Below are positions 33,795 to 45,362 of a stretch of DNA of 64,000 nt, piece by piece. Position 1 is the stretch's first letter, and each line of letters opens with the position of its first letter. A program made the position numbers and the translations under genes. The notes below the pieces were generated by a model, which made no database searches, was not told where the DNA came from, and was given only the letters and a program-made list of their open reading frames with translations. The stretch spans positions 1,798,001 to 1,862,000 of the forward strand of contig JAQFVV010012537.1 of NCBI GenBank assembly GCA_028023455.1. The letters run 5' to 3'. Source of the stretch: Epiperipatus broadwayi (Eukaryota > Onychophora > Udeonychophora > Euonychophora > Peripatidae).

Positions 33795-36112
33795 TTGTAA
33801 AGAGATAAATCATAAAGAAAATCACTTTTAATTTTTCTAATAATAAAGATATATAAGTTGTTCTAAATGAGTTGATGTCAGAAAAATGACCAAATGAATT
33901 TTCATCAAGCACAATTGATACAAAATTTAGTCAGATTTTAGAAATACAACTCTTTCCCAATCAGTGTTTGATAATAAAAAGTGAAGTACCAAAATATAGC
34001 AAAAAATTATCTTCTATTGAAAAAATAAGTGTGAGTCATGATATTCTAAAAAAGATTGAAGCTACTGAATTTGTAAAAATATCATTTTATTCTATGTAGA
34101 ATTGAAGATTCATGTATATAATTTTGTTCATAGTGAAGTTTTAATGGTTATAAAAGATGAAGATAAAAAGGTAAATAAAAACAAAAAAGTAGGCTTGGAA
34201 GCATAATTTCAACAAAAAAGGTAGAAGATTACATTACTAAAAAAAAATCAGACAAATTATAAAAAGTTAAATGTTTTATAAGATATCCACTGATGTTATC
34301 AGATGAATATTGACATTGTGGGATAAAAAGAGATATGGGGGCAATATTTGACATTTTATACATTTTATAATGCTATTTGGGACTAAAAAAAAAATCATGC
34401 ATAAATAAAATATATATCACAAAAATAAAATCTAAATGGAATTTTAAATGAAATAAACTGATATTTGACAAAAGTGAATATATTGCAAAAATACTTATAA
34501 CTTGCTTCAAAGATAAAGATTACTTTGGATTTTGTTTTTTATAAACTCTATATATAAATGATAAATCTAAAAGAATGAATCACCCATACAAAAAATATAC
34601 ACATTTCATAATGGAACTTAAAGTAGATAAATTTATATGGGGAAAGCAGAGTAAATTGTAGAATACTTTATCAACAAAATTATTTCTTAAATAGTTGATA
34701 AAACACTGTTAGAATTATATTTCTAATCTGTATTTCAAACATGAAATTTTTTTATAGAACATGTGCTCATAATTAAATAATTAAAAAATTAAATCAATAT
34801 ATTAAAATATCATTTTTGTAAGTTATGGTCCGAATTATGATAAACTTCAGAATATTCACTCAAAATAATTTTGTCTATCTGTCGAATTCAAAAAGGTAAC
34901 AAAGATAGTAGCAGTAAAACCATGATAATTAAAGCTAAAATGTAAGGTATTGTGGAGAATACCAAACTTGGATAAAAAGATAATGCTGGGACTGGTGAAA
35001 GAGAAGATGATATTAAAAAATGAAAAGAACAATATATAGTTGAAACTCATGCAACCCCCCCCCCAAATATGAACATGTAATGATAATTTATTAAAACACA
35101 ATAACTAAGTATAAAAAAATGATAAATAGCAAATAATGAGGGGAAATTATAGAGAAAAGTGAGATGCAAAAAGTAATGAATTCATCGGAAACAGAGGAGT
35201 AAAATATTTTGACAAGCAGATGTATATTTGGTAAAATAAGAAAAAAGCAATCATAAAGCAAGATTTGATCATGCAGTTGCTAATAAAAAATGTATTTGAT
35301 TTCAATAAAATACATTTTTTCTTATCATTTGAGAAATAATTCTATTTGCAGCTAAGAATTTTTTTTTTTTAATTTGATGTTAAAACTGCATTTTTTAATA
35401 TTAAGATAAAATAAGATGCTTAGTAAAAATTCCTGAAGAATACTGAGTTTACAAATTAAACAGATCTCTGATGAATAAAAAAACCAAAATAAAATCTTTA
35501 TTAAAGCAACAAAGAGTATGTTATCAAAATCAATGAAGAGTGGAATATTGCCCTTTTTCTGGTTTCAATGAATGATGGATTAGTAATACTGATAAGCTGT
35601 AAATACTAATAATTAATTTTGAGTAAGAATTTGAAATGAAGATTCAAAGACCAGTTGCCAATTATTGAAATGGAAATATATTCATAATGAAATAAAACTT
35701 ACTTAAAATATGTATAATTGTAATAAATTATAAAAATCTTCTATAATTGAAATGTAATAATATGCATATAATTATAAAAATGCATTTTGGAGAAAATATA
35801 AACAATTTTAAACACAATCTTAATACATTTTCAGTACAAGACCCTCTAACAAAAGCAAACATTATACTACTAAACATATAATATGAAATAACACTTCCAT
35901 TTTAGTCTAATAGTTTTTGATTGAATATGTTTTGAAACATGCATAATTAAAATAGAAATACATATTTTCTATCTATGATTAGTAATACATTTGTCTTTGA
36001 AAAATATGTGCTGCATCAAAAATACACTAAAGTTATGTATTTAATATTCTTTATATATTTTTCCATTGAAGAAGCTTTTTTTATAATTACATACAGATTA
36101 TTAAAAATGCTG
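33795..36112. other. AT-rich region without recognised genes
   Basis: Only short chance frames. It holds a C10 run near 35053. Some A/G-rich stretches (34000-34450) have the look of decayed plus-strand LINE coding, but no motif can be named. Confidence 0.35.
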
Positions 36113-36113
36113 C

Positions 36114-36189
<76 letters not shown>

Positions 36190-36200
36190 ATTATTATTAT

Positions 36201-36252
<52 letters not shown>

Positions 36253-36338
36253 ATAATAATACAAGATTTTTCTTGTATGGAATTTATCTCACTGTATTAT
36301 ACATTTATTGTTTGCTTCATAATAAATAAATAAATAAA

Positions 36339-36374
<36 letters not shown>

Positions 36375-36440
36375 GTTGTTGTTGTTATTGTTTGTGTTTG
36401 TTGTTATTGTTATTATTATTATAATAATAATAATAATAAT
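36113..36440. repeat. Palindromic AAT/ATT microsatellites
   Basis: 36113-36260 alternates blocks of AAT and ATT repeats, which are self-complementary and can form hairpins. 36341-36440 is a second ATT/GTT block, and on the minus strand it is the AAT-type 3' tail of the CR1-type LINE. Asn/Ile/Leu-only frames here are artefacts. Confidence 0.85.
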
Positions 36441-36499
36441 TCAATTTATTTATCGTACAAAACTACAGCATTAAGCCAATTACAGAATTGCACTATAAC

Positions 36500-37073
36500 A
36501 ACTATACAATAATATACATAAATAATATACATGAGTAAAAGTGATAAAAATAATATAATTATATGCCATACTTTTTTATAAGATAAGTAACAAATTTTTT
36601 AAAGTCCAAAGAAAAAATATTTTCATTAGTAAAATCATGATTATACGTATTAGGCTAATGAAACAAAGGTGAAATTTTTAATATGTTAGGTGACAAACTT
36701 TAATATAAAATAAAGTAAATGTATGTGTTTTATGTAAACAATTATTAAAAGTAATATTTGAAATTTTGTTAGTTAATATAATTTTTTGATTCACAAGGTT
36801 ATATAAAATTTTAAAATCTCTAATTTTTCTTCTTATGGATAGGAATAGATAATGGTCTTTTAACTTAATGTATTTAAAAAATTTGCCATAAACCAATTGA
36901 ATTTTAATAATATCTCATTTGGAACTGGGATTCCCAACAACAGATCCATATTCTAAAATAGGCAAAACCAAAGAGAGAAATAATTTATATTTTGTAAAAC
37001 TACTCAATTGTCTACCATGCCTTAAAATTGCACCCATAATTTTAAAAACCTTATTTACTACATTTCCAATATG
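36500..37073 (-). pseudogene. CR1-type LINE ORF2 C-terminus
   Basis: Resumes directly after the insertion. It reads HIGNVVNKVFKIMGAILR, then FLSLVLPILEYGSVVGNPSS (the 'L.....+.LEY.S..W.P' thumb block) and RRKIRDFKILYNLVN ('R.L.D+..+Y++..'). A TAA follows SSK; further pieces are in other frames. The match across the insertion shows that the empty site was coding. Confidence 0.8.
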
Positions 37074-37331
37074 CTAACAAGAGCAATCAATGGATGCCAG
37101 AAGGCTTGTGCATAAAATCCCTATCTAGTGCCTACTCATCCAATATCCCCAGACTAGTTTCTGGCTTGTGGCCTTCATCAGTGAGGAGCCTTGGATCTGA
37201 GAGCACTGCACCTAGATCTTAGGATCTAATGCAACAAGATGGCACTACTATATGGAGAGTGTTGTTTTGTTTTGAATTGTTTAATAACAATTATTGTGCT
37301 AGTATGAGATAGTGATCATGTGATGTTTAGT
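37074..37331 (-). mobile_element. Hammerhead-ribozyme element inserted in the CR1-type LINE
   Basis: 258 bp flanked by perfect 12-bp direct repeats ATTTCCAATATG (37062-37073 and 37332-37343). Removing the insert and one repeat restores the LINE RT thumb reading. 37074-37240 matches the minus-oriented 456-bp unit at 59828-60690 and contains the ribozyme. 37241-37331 matches the adjoining segment of the same unit but in the opposite orientation, so the insertion has an internal inversion. It has no coding capacity. Confidence 0.88.
37138..37196 (-). ncRNA. Hammerhead ribozyme, type I, minimal stem III (copy a)
   Basis: Minus strand. Core CTGATGA, stem II GGC-CACAA-GCC flanked by an A/A mismatch, then GAAAC, a two-base loop TA and GTC. 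This gives a stem III of only A-C/G-U. Stem I is TCCTCA with TGGGGA (6 pairs including one G-U) and, past a small internal loop, ATCCAA with TTGGAT (6 pairs). Predicted cleavage is after GTC, between 37152 and 37151. Fold and core are seen directly; activity is inferred. Stem II is short and lacks the usual G-C first pair. Confidence 0.85.
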
Positions 37332-38275
37332 ATTTCCAATATGATGATGAAATGATCCATTGCTTGCAAAAATAATTCCAAGGTCTTTCTGAATATCAAC
37401 AAATTTTATATTATGATCTTCAATATAATAAGGACAAATTATCATTTCAGATTTTTTGGAATAAGAAACTGTTAAACATTTATCCATATTAATATCTATT
37501 TTATTATCTCTACAGCATTTCACAAAATTATTAATATCTTTTTGTAAAAATATGCAATCATTAATTGAATTGATATTCCTAAAAAATTTACAATCATCTG
37601 CATAACATAAAATATGTGAAAATTCCAAACTCTTTCCCAAATCATCAATGCAAATGTTAAACAATAATGGTGCAAGAATACTGCCCTGAGGTACTCCTAT
37701 ATTATAATAATATGAATTATAAGAATTATTCTTAAACTTTACATAAGCTGTTCTCTTCTTAATAAAAGATTCAAACCATGCAACCAAATTATACAAAAAA
37801 CCTAATTTATACATTTTGAAAAGCAACCTGGAATGATCCACTTTATCAAATGCCTTGAATAAATCAAAATAAACATTTAAACGACATTGATTCTCAAAGG
37901 CATTAGCAATGTGATCAATTATTGTTAAAAGATTAGTTTCAGTTGATCTTCCAGGTAAAAAATCATGTTGCACAGGAACCAAAATCTTATTTATGTCATT
38001 AACAATTTTTTTTATAAACACATCTTTCAAATATGTGTGAAACTGTATGAAGCACAGAAATTGGTTTATAATTATTAACATTATCTTTTGAACCATTTTT
38101 AAAAATAGGTATGACTTTGGCAAGTTTTAGAGAGTTAGGAAAAATACAATTTTTAATGGAACAATTAAGAATATAATATAAAGGAATAGCAAGATATTCT
38201 ACACAATCTTTATAAATGAAAGAATGTATATTGTCATAACCTATACTTGAATGTGTTTTGAGTTCTTTGACAGCT
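37299..38275 (-). pseudogene. CR1-type LINE reverse transcriptase
   Basis: The start is in the upstream frame (KVIPIFKNGSK, NNYKPISVLHTVSH). Near 38045 it shifts to the 274-codon frame: LVPVQHDFLPGRSTETNLL, VYFDLFKAFDKVDHSRLL (block A; the first Asp is kept in YFD, and the usual FSKAFD is FKAFD), YNIGVPQGSILAPLLFNI (block B, canonical GVPQGS and PLLFN), LCYADDCKFF (YADD box, both Asp, about 37594-37605) and KCLTVSYSKK. It is cut at 37331 by the hammerhead insertion. RT continues beyond it as HIGNVVNKVFKIMG. Confidence 0.88.
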
Positions 38276-39580
38276 TATATAATATCACTATTGTTGAAAC
38301 AATCGATAGAAATGCTATCATTAAAATATCTCTTAGTCAAATTAAACCTAGACAGTTGAAAATTTCCAAATAATTCAGAAAAGTGAACTGAAAAGTCATC
38401 AGCACTTGAAGATGAATTATAATCCATTTGAGACTTTCTTTTGGTAATGCTAGAAGTTTTAATAAAAGACCAAAATTCTTTAGGATTATCTGACAAATTG
38501 AGCTCTATATTTTTAATATAGTCTTGATAATCAATTTTCTGAATAGCTTTAACCAATCTTCTATAATTAACAAAATTATTGTAAAAAAGTATATTTCGTG
38601 TTTTAATGTACTGCTTATGATGATACAATTTCCTTCTAATAATTTTTTTAAGTTTATCTGAGAACCAAAAAGGAAAATAATAATTGTGAAAGTAACATTT
38701 TTTTGGTATATAAAAATCAATCAGATCATTAAATACGTGATTAAAAAAGTCTATAATATAATTAGCATCTGTTGAGGAATATAACAGTCTCCAATCAAAA
38801 TTAGAAATTGTCTTACACAGACCCATATAATCCCCCTTTTTATAAGATCTTTTAATATTTAAAAGAACATGCCACTTAAAATAATTTATTTTAACAAAAA
38901 ATTCAATAGGTGGGTGATGCAAATCAATAGGAAAAATTAAGTGATGAAACACAAAAACATTTAATCTCAGGTAAGTTACTTAGAACATAATCAAGTAGTA
39001 TTCGATTATAAGAATTTAAATGGGAATTATGCAGTTTTAAATTCAAAAAATTAAAGAATTGCAACATCCTATATGCTTTGTGTGATAATGAAGAAATATC
39101 AAAAGAAGCATTATCAAATAACTCAGGAATGTTAAAATCTCCAGTAATGATAATATTCATTTTATAATCAATTAAAAATTCTTCAAAAGTACAAAGTAAA
39201 GCATCCAAGTCAGAGAAAGACAAGGCTGGCCTTATATAAACATTTCCTAATAATAATTTTTTATGATGATCAAGAGAAACTTCACACCATGTTGATTCAC
39301 AATAACTAGAATTCAAAAGCACAGATTTATGAACAATTTCTTTCCTAATGGCAATAAGAGTGCCCTCTCCTCTTTTAATTACTTCATGACATCTATCTGC
39401 ATGAAAAATTTTATACCTATTATTTAAAAATGTATCATCATAAATTTGGTCATTAAGCCAAGTTTCTGTGAAAAAGATAAAATCATAATCTTCTGAACAA
39501 AAAAAAATTTTTATTTGATTCAATTTAGTTCTCATTCCTCTAATGTTGGCATAAAAACAAGAAAAACCACTCATATCCAA
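38275..39580 (-). pseudogene. CR1-type LINE ORF2: APE endonuclease and linker
   Basis: 39580-38924 encodes the endonuclease. FSCFYANIRGMRTKLNQ has the block-1 Asn, FTETWL the catalytic Glu, GEGTLIAI the next block, IITGDFNIPE the GDFN Asp/Asn pair, and LLDYVLSN the DYV block. The final His block, IDLHHPPIEFF, is in another frame (38952 onward), so a frameshift lies near 38940. The linker continues to 38275 with FWFSDKLKKIIRRKLYHHKQY ('W.+..L+..+..+..+++.') and NPKEFWSFIK. An in-frame TAA ends it at 38277, after which the same frame continues as KLAKVIPIFKNGSKDN. All endonuclease catalytic residues seem kept. Confidence 0.88.
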
Positions 39581-39630
39581 TAAAATAAATTAATATATAT
39601 ATTCCCTTTTTTATAAATGACATTGATAAA

Positions 39631-41465
39631 TCAATCAAAAAGTATTAATTTACAAGCCAAATTACTATAGAAAAAGGAAAGAGAAGAACCGCGAGGCCAA
39701 AAATCAGATGAAATAAACTCACCATGTTTATTTTGGGGAATACAAATATAAAAATTGGAAGATCTATTATTAAACATGTTAATCTTATAACACACAACTT
39801 TTTCCTGAATTTTATTTTCCAAAAATGTTTTAATTTCTGATAATCTAACCTTTACAGGCATATTAGAAAGAAAGTATTTATTATAACCTATATTGTATTT
39901 GTTATTATTCCAAAAAGTTTTAACATTTGGTGCATTAATACTTTTATTAAACCGTTTTTGATAGAAATTAAATCTTAAACCATCATTTAATCCTGAAAAT
40001 TGCGAATTGTAATTTTGATTATTTATACATTTATTATTTAAAAGATTTTTTTTTTTATGAAAATTAGTAAAACATTTAGATTTGGAATTATTAATATAAA
40101 AGTTAGGAAGCTTATTAGGATTTTCTTTATCATTTAATACAAATAAATGTTGTTGATGTTTGGCTGATTGTTTATACACTCTCATTAGGAAAAATTTTTT
40201 CACATTATTCTTTGTAAAGCTATTAACTTTGGAACACACATTTTCACTATAAAAGGAAATATCTTTATTAAGTATTTTTTTATTGTCTTTATCAAATTAC
40301 CCCTTATTGAAGTTAAGTCTGTTATTATTTTTTTCATAGTCAATGCAAGAAGTATTTTTATTTTCATCAGATATGTCAAACAAAGAAGGTTTGGAGATAA
40401 CTTCAGAGTCACCAACCTTATCAAAGTCCATAATGTGAAAATTACTATCTGAAATGTCATAATCACCATTGTTATTATTACTCAAAATTTTATGATATAA
40501 AAAATTATCATTTCCAGTTAAAGATGGATTCAATTTTATATTACTGGAGATTACAATATTGGTATTATCATTAGAAATATGACCTTCCAATAAATCACAT
40601 TGTATTCCTATATTGTTGACAGTAATATTTTTATTAGTAATATCTGAACAATTATCACAAATTTTAGCCATATTCATTATCAAATTATATATCTCCTAAA
40701 GAGACATAGATTGTAACAATTCAATAGTAAAATTAGATGGATTTACAATATTATTTTCAATACTTTGATGTATATTAACAATTTCCAAATTGGAAGTTGA
40801 TTCAATATCATTATTTAAAAAACTATCAGTAGAATCCATGACAATATCTCTGGTAAAGTCTTCCTTTTCAAAAATTTTTTCAACCAATAAATTTGATTCT
40901 GATTCTAAAAGATCTTTATTATCTTTTAATTGAATTTCCTTAACAGTCATTTGATCCAATGTAGTAGGTAAATTATTACATTCTTTACACTGAAAAAAAC
41001 CTAAACCAACTGATTTAAAAATTTCTGCATCAAGCTTAGACAATTTCAAACATGAAAGATGAAAATAACCATGACACATACCAGAGCACTTAATTCCCCT
41101 AGACATATCAGACAAATCTTCATTGCAATAATTGCATTTAATGTTATCAATACTTAAGTCTGATCTATGTGCAGAGGAACCATTCATTAAATCCATAAAA
41201 GAATCAGAATCACTTTCTACATTAATACCAGAGGATGCAATAGGTAAACTATCAGGACTGTCTATCTCATAATTATAATTATAATAATTAGTACAATAAT
41301 CACATACAAAATCATGAGCAAAAGAATTATCATCTTTAAAATTGTTGTCATTCCTTAGCTTGTAACAATCCAAGTGATACTTTAAACCACAAAAACCAGA
41401 ACATTTCAAATTTTTTTGTCTTCCATAAACATTGCATAAACACAAAGGACAAGCTATGGTGCCAT
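39631..41465 (-). pseudogene. CR1-type LINE ORF1 with PHD fingers
   Basis: One frame of about 610 codons, broken only by a TAG (40696-40698) and a TAA (40297-40299). Upstream of the first long open piece the frame already reads IACPLCLCNVYG, so coding starts above 41445. Finger 1 is CPLC, KCSGFCGLKYHLDC, then VCDYC. Finger 2 is CNYC, KCSGMCHGYFHLSC, then QCKEC. Both are C4HC3 PHD spacing. A long acidic and Asn-rich linker follows, then a C-terminal region with KVRLSEIKTFLENKI, NFYICIPQNKHG and SSDFWPRGSSL, typical of CR1/Jockey ORF1 ends ('.WP.G+.+R.F'). It would bind element RNA and perhaps chromatin. The PHD role in target choice is inference. Confidence 0.85.
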
Positions 41466-41869
41466 ATCTTATTATATATTATAAATCATAAAAAGGTGCC
41501 ATTATATATTATAAAAGTGAAGTAATAAATATGTAAATAAAATATCCAATTGTATTAATTGTATCTGTAATACTCTTGATATCCATAAGCAAATTTACAT
41601 ATAAACATATTTTTCAAACAAGTTTAAAGAAAAAATAAATATCCTAAGGTGAAGTAGCTTGGAAAACTCTTGATTATATGAAGATAAGGAATCACTAAGT
41701 AATTGAAAATAATAACTTATCAATCTTATCCAAATTGAAGAAACTATTTAAAACTAAAAAAAAAAAATGTTAAATTAAAACTTTATAATAGATTTTTGTA
41801 TAAACCGATATAATAGTCAGTAAATCTTATGACACCAATAAACATTAAAAATAAAATAATGAAAAATAA

Positions 41870-42560
41870 TTTTCATCATCATCATCATCATAATAATAAT
41901 AGTAATAATAATTGTGCCAACACACATATAATGTAAAGCTATATAAATGATAATTAACAAATTAAAAAGGCTTAGCACTTTCAAGAAAGTATATTTCTCA
42001 TAAGCATAGCCTGTTTTGACTCACTCATAGGAATCATTATGTATGTGCAATATACAAACTTTATGTAAATGAGTCAATTAGCTCATCTTTTGGATATAGC
42101 AAAACATGATTCTTTGCGATTAATGGTGAAGGAGTCTTCCACTATGAAGTAAGCCCCCTTTATCTTATGTTTAACATCGTGCCTCTCACTACAAACTAAT
42201 TTCGCTATGATGGGTTCGAACTCATGTCTAGCCACTTTTTGATGTACGAGTATTAAACTCCATTCTAGGTTGGTATGTGACTTATTATACCTATACTTAT
42301 GCTGCAACAACCTAGTAGCTATGGTGGCTTTGGTTTTACCATAGTATGAGGCTTTACATCCATTGTGAGGGCACACAATATTATACACAACCTGTGGGGT
42401 TTTATCAGGAGCTATGGTGTCTTTAGTGTTCTTAATAAGCCTATTAGTTGAGAGAGGTGTGTAAAAGCTCAAATGAAACTCCATAGAGAAAGTCCTGTAG
42501 AATGTCTTTTGCAAAGAGGGCATGTAAGGCACCAATATAATAACCAATAATTGAAATTTT
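41870..42560 (-). mobile_element. Penelope-like element 4 (3' end only)
   Basis: 5'-truncated. The endonuclease is at 42547-42083, followed by about 200 bp of 3' UTR with CTTGAAAGTGCTAAG, a motif that recurs near the ends of PLE2 and PLE3. An ATT/GAT microsatellite at 41875-41912 marks the 3' end. No inverted partner was found. Confidence 0.8.
42083..42547 (-). pseudogene. Penelope-like GIY-YIG endonuclease (PLE4)
   Basis: 154-codon open end. TNRLIKNTKDTI is the linker, VVYNIVCPHNGCKASYYGKT holds the GIY and YIG halves (Y-Y-G-K-T instead of Y-I-G-E-T), and ATRLLQHKYRYNKS holds the catalytic Arg. ILVHQKVARHEFE and KHKIKGAYFIVEDS are the usual later blocks (the Glu of 'KI+E' is Gly here). No stops inside, so it is the longest undamaged endonuclease here, but there is no RT upstream. 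Confidence 0.82.
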
Positions 42561-42983
42561 CAGCAAAAACTTTATAAATTTGCAAATATTTTTTTAAGTG
42601 GAATAATTTAGAATAAAATAAAAAATTGAAGAATTTTTTTCTTTAAAGATGTACATGGTTTATTGTAGTTATCAACTAACTTCTCCAGTCACAGTCTCTA
42701 TTCAGTAAATAATTGCAAGCAAATATAGTGAATAATGTAAGAATAAAAAAAGATCTCGGAGAAGTACTGGATCAAAAAAATTAAAATTTATCAAAATGAT
42801 AATGATTGTATAACAACTATATATTTTAAAGAAGATTATGCAAATAATAGCAAAACAAAAAAAAAAGCATCATACTGGCTTACACTGCAGCAAATTCTTT
42901 TTTTTATCACCACATTTAATGGTATTTTTCTGTTGGGCTAATTAAATGATCAAAATATCATTCATTATTGCTATATCATCAGT

Positions 42984-43108
42984 AAAAGTAGTACTCAATT
43001 TGTCAAGCATTGGTGGCCTAGTGGTTAGCGTAGCTGCCTTACAAGCAGCCAGCCTGGGTTCGCTTCCCAATCAATGCTTTAACATATAAAAAAAAAAAGT
43101 AGTACTCA
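42984..43108 (+). repeat. tRNA-derived SINE with 14-bp TSD
   Basis: 43007-43077 is a full 71-nt cloverleaf nearly identical to 23583-23653: acceptor GCATTGG/TCAATGC, anticodon stem GCTGC/GCAGC. The loop is CTTACAA (anticodon TAC instead of TCC), so decoding identity is not kept. It is followed by TTTAACATATAAAAAAA. Target duplication AAAAGTAGTACTCA lies at 42984-42997 and 43095-43108. Nine bases, ATTTGTCAA, precede the tRNA body inside the duplication, consistent with copying of an unprocessed transcript. Confidence 0.85.
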
Positions 43109-43949
43109 GCTTAAAAAAAAGTTATGCAAAACATTTCTGATGGAAGAGCTGATGACTGCAAATGTGAAGACAAAACTGAAGATGGATAATTAGAATTCAA
43201 CATAATAAAAATTAAGCTTATGGATAAATTTCATCAAATATACTAATATTAAATATTAATTTACACAAAAAACTAATGATGAAAGAGTTTTATTGTGTTT
43301 GTAATTAATTGAAAAACATATGTACAAAGTCACTTAATAAATTAAAACTTGAGTTGTTATATTTTCATTACATAAACTTTAAAAAATAAAATACCAAATT
43401 TTATTTCCTTTAGAACAACCTTTTTTATATTTCTTACTGAATCAAATAAATCAATATTATGAACAATAACAAACCATCCTGATATTTCAACCAATTAATA
43501 GTGTTTTCTTAAAGTTATTTTTTTTTTAAAAAATGTAAACATTTAATATATTTCGATTAATATTTTATATTTATTATTAAACACTTAATAAAGACTATAA
43601 TGAATGATTGAGATGTCATGATGATTTTATATTTTTGTTTGATTTAGTAAGAATAATAAAATAAGATTGGGGTTTCATTTAATTATATGAATTGAATCAA
43701 ATTTAGTAAGAAATATATAATAACAAATCAATGAAATTTGGATTTTAATATTTTTGTTGTTTTTAAAAAATATATTTCTTCAGATTTTTTGCTTTTATCA
43801 ATGTGTTTTTCACCTTAGCTCTATCACATTAAAACTGTCTATCAGCACAGGAATCAGAATCAAATTCCTCACTATGGATGCATTTTAAAACATCTATTTC
43901 ATTTTTCAAATGTTATAATTTAAGTTCTTATATAGATTTTAAGGCTGCA
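43109..43949. other. AT-rich intergenic stretch
   Basis: No gene or named repeat seen. Confidence 0.4.
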
Positions 43950-44062
43950 GAAAGGAGTTTGCTATAAACTAAAAGGAGATCCTTTGATTCCTCTTGGAGG
44001 CCTTAAAGGAACCGAGGAGGGCATATTCCTAATATCCCCTCCATACGACTTTTTATTTAGGT

Positions 44063-44848
44063 ACTTACAATTGCAGATCACTTTCAAATGAAAAAATATT
44101 GCAAGAATTAGAAGAACTGTCTTATATTAAATGGGACATTATTGGACTTTGTAAAGTTAGAAGAAAAGGTGAAGAGGCAATTGATTTAAAAAGTGGACAT
44201 GTACTCCGCTATAAAGACACAAATATTGGAAATACAAGTGGAGTAGGATTCATTATAAATAAAAAGTGAAAAAACAACATTGTGGAGATTGATAGTGTAT
44301 CGGACAGGGTAAAATTAGTTATACAACTTAATAGCAGATACCAAATGTAGATAATTCAGGTTTATGCCCCAACAAGTTCTCATAGTGATGAAGTAGTAGA
44401 AGATTTTTATATGAATGTATAAAAGGCTTTTGATAAGAGTAAACAACATTTTAAAATTGTTATGGGAAACTTTAATGCTAGAATTGGTAAACAAATGAAA
44501 GATGAAAGTGCTGTAGGTAATTTTGGTTATGGTAATAGAAATGAGAGAGGACACAGACTTGTGGAGTTTGCGAAAAAGAAAAACTTTATATTATAAATTT
44601 TTTTTTTGAGAAAAATATTAAAAGGAAATGGACAATGGAAGCATCAAAATAAAGGTACAGCAGAATTGGATTATATTTTGATTAAAAGAAAATACATATT
44701 TCAAGATTGTAATGTTTTTACTAAATTTAACACAGGAAGTGATCATCAATTGGTAAGATGTAAGATATGTGCTAATGCAAAATTAGAGGGACAAAAATTA
44801 TTAAGAAAAACAATATTTATAGTTGATATTCCTAATCTTCAGAAATAG
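44063..44848 (+). pseudogene. RTE endonuclease with lost catalytic residues
   Basis: Starts TYNCRSLSNEKILQELEE, then KWDIIGLCKVRRKGE. The catalytic Glu of 'GL.E.R' is Lys (AAA at 44153-44155). VYAPTSSHSDEVVEDFY follows; IVMGNFNARIG has Asn where GDFN needs Asp (44468-44470); GNRNERGHRLVEF is the next block. 44606-44848 reads LKGNGQWKHQNKGTAELDYIL and TGSDHQLVRCKI with SDH intact (44738-44746). Both losses are G-to-A changes. Confidence 0.85.
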
Positions 44849-45362
44849 TCTAATGAATTTAAATTAGAACTTACAAATCGGTTTCAAGTATTAGTAGATT
44901 TTGAACATGATTCAGATTTGAATGAAATTAATATGAAAATAACTGATAAATGTTTTAAATTATAACAAAGATAGCTGGTAGTAAAAAACAGCAATTGACC
45001 AATAAAATTTCTACTGAGACTAGAGAATTTATGAAGAAAAAAAGAAATATGAAGATATAGAAAAATGATGCATTAAAAAGGATTGAATACCTCGAATTTT
45101 GTAAAATGGTGCAGAAAAGAGCTGAAAATGATATAAGAAAGTATAACTGTGAACTAACAAGGAAAGCTGTGAAAGTGAATAAAAGTCTCAAGAGTATAAA
45201 AAAAACATTCTATTGGTATGAAATTTATATCTTTAATAAGAAAAAAAAAATGTAATTATTACAAAAAAGAGAAATGACATCATGAAATAAGTAGAAGACT
45301 TCTATCAAGAATTATATAATAATAATGAACAAGTACCTCCTATAATTATTATATCTTCCAAA

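Larger units (their letters stand above)
36341..41490 (-). mobile_element. Nearly complete CR1-type LINE
   Basis: About 4.9 kb excluding a 258-bp insertion, on the minus strand. ORF1 carries PHD-type zinc fingers and ends in an RRM/WP-type region. ORF2 carries APE endonuclease and RT. The 3' end reads GTACGATAAATAAATTGAAT, then an ATT-rich microsatellite (36341-36440), as in CR1/L2/Jockey-group LINEs. Lesions are few: two in-frame stops in ORF1, one frameshift in the endonuclease, one stop and one frameshift before RT, and the insertion at 37074-37331. It is the best preserved LINE in the window. CR1 group is assigned from the PHD ORF1 and RT motifs; the exact clade is not certain. Confidence 0.85.

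Noticed and set aside
36016-36264. Asn/Ile-rich 82-codon frame and Leu/Ile-rich 71-codon frame
   Set aside because: They arise from AAT/ATT repeats; no independent coding evidence.
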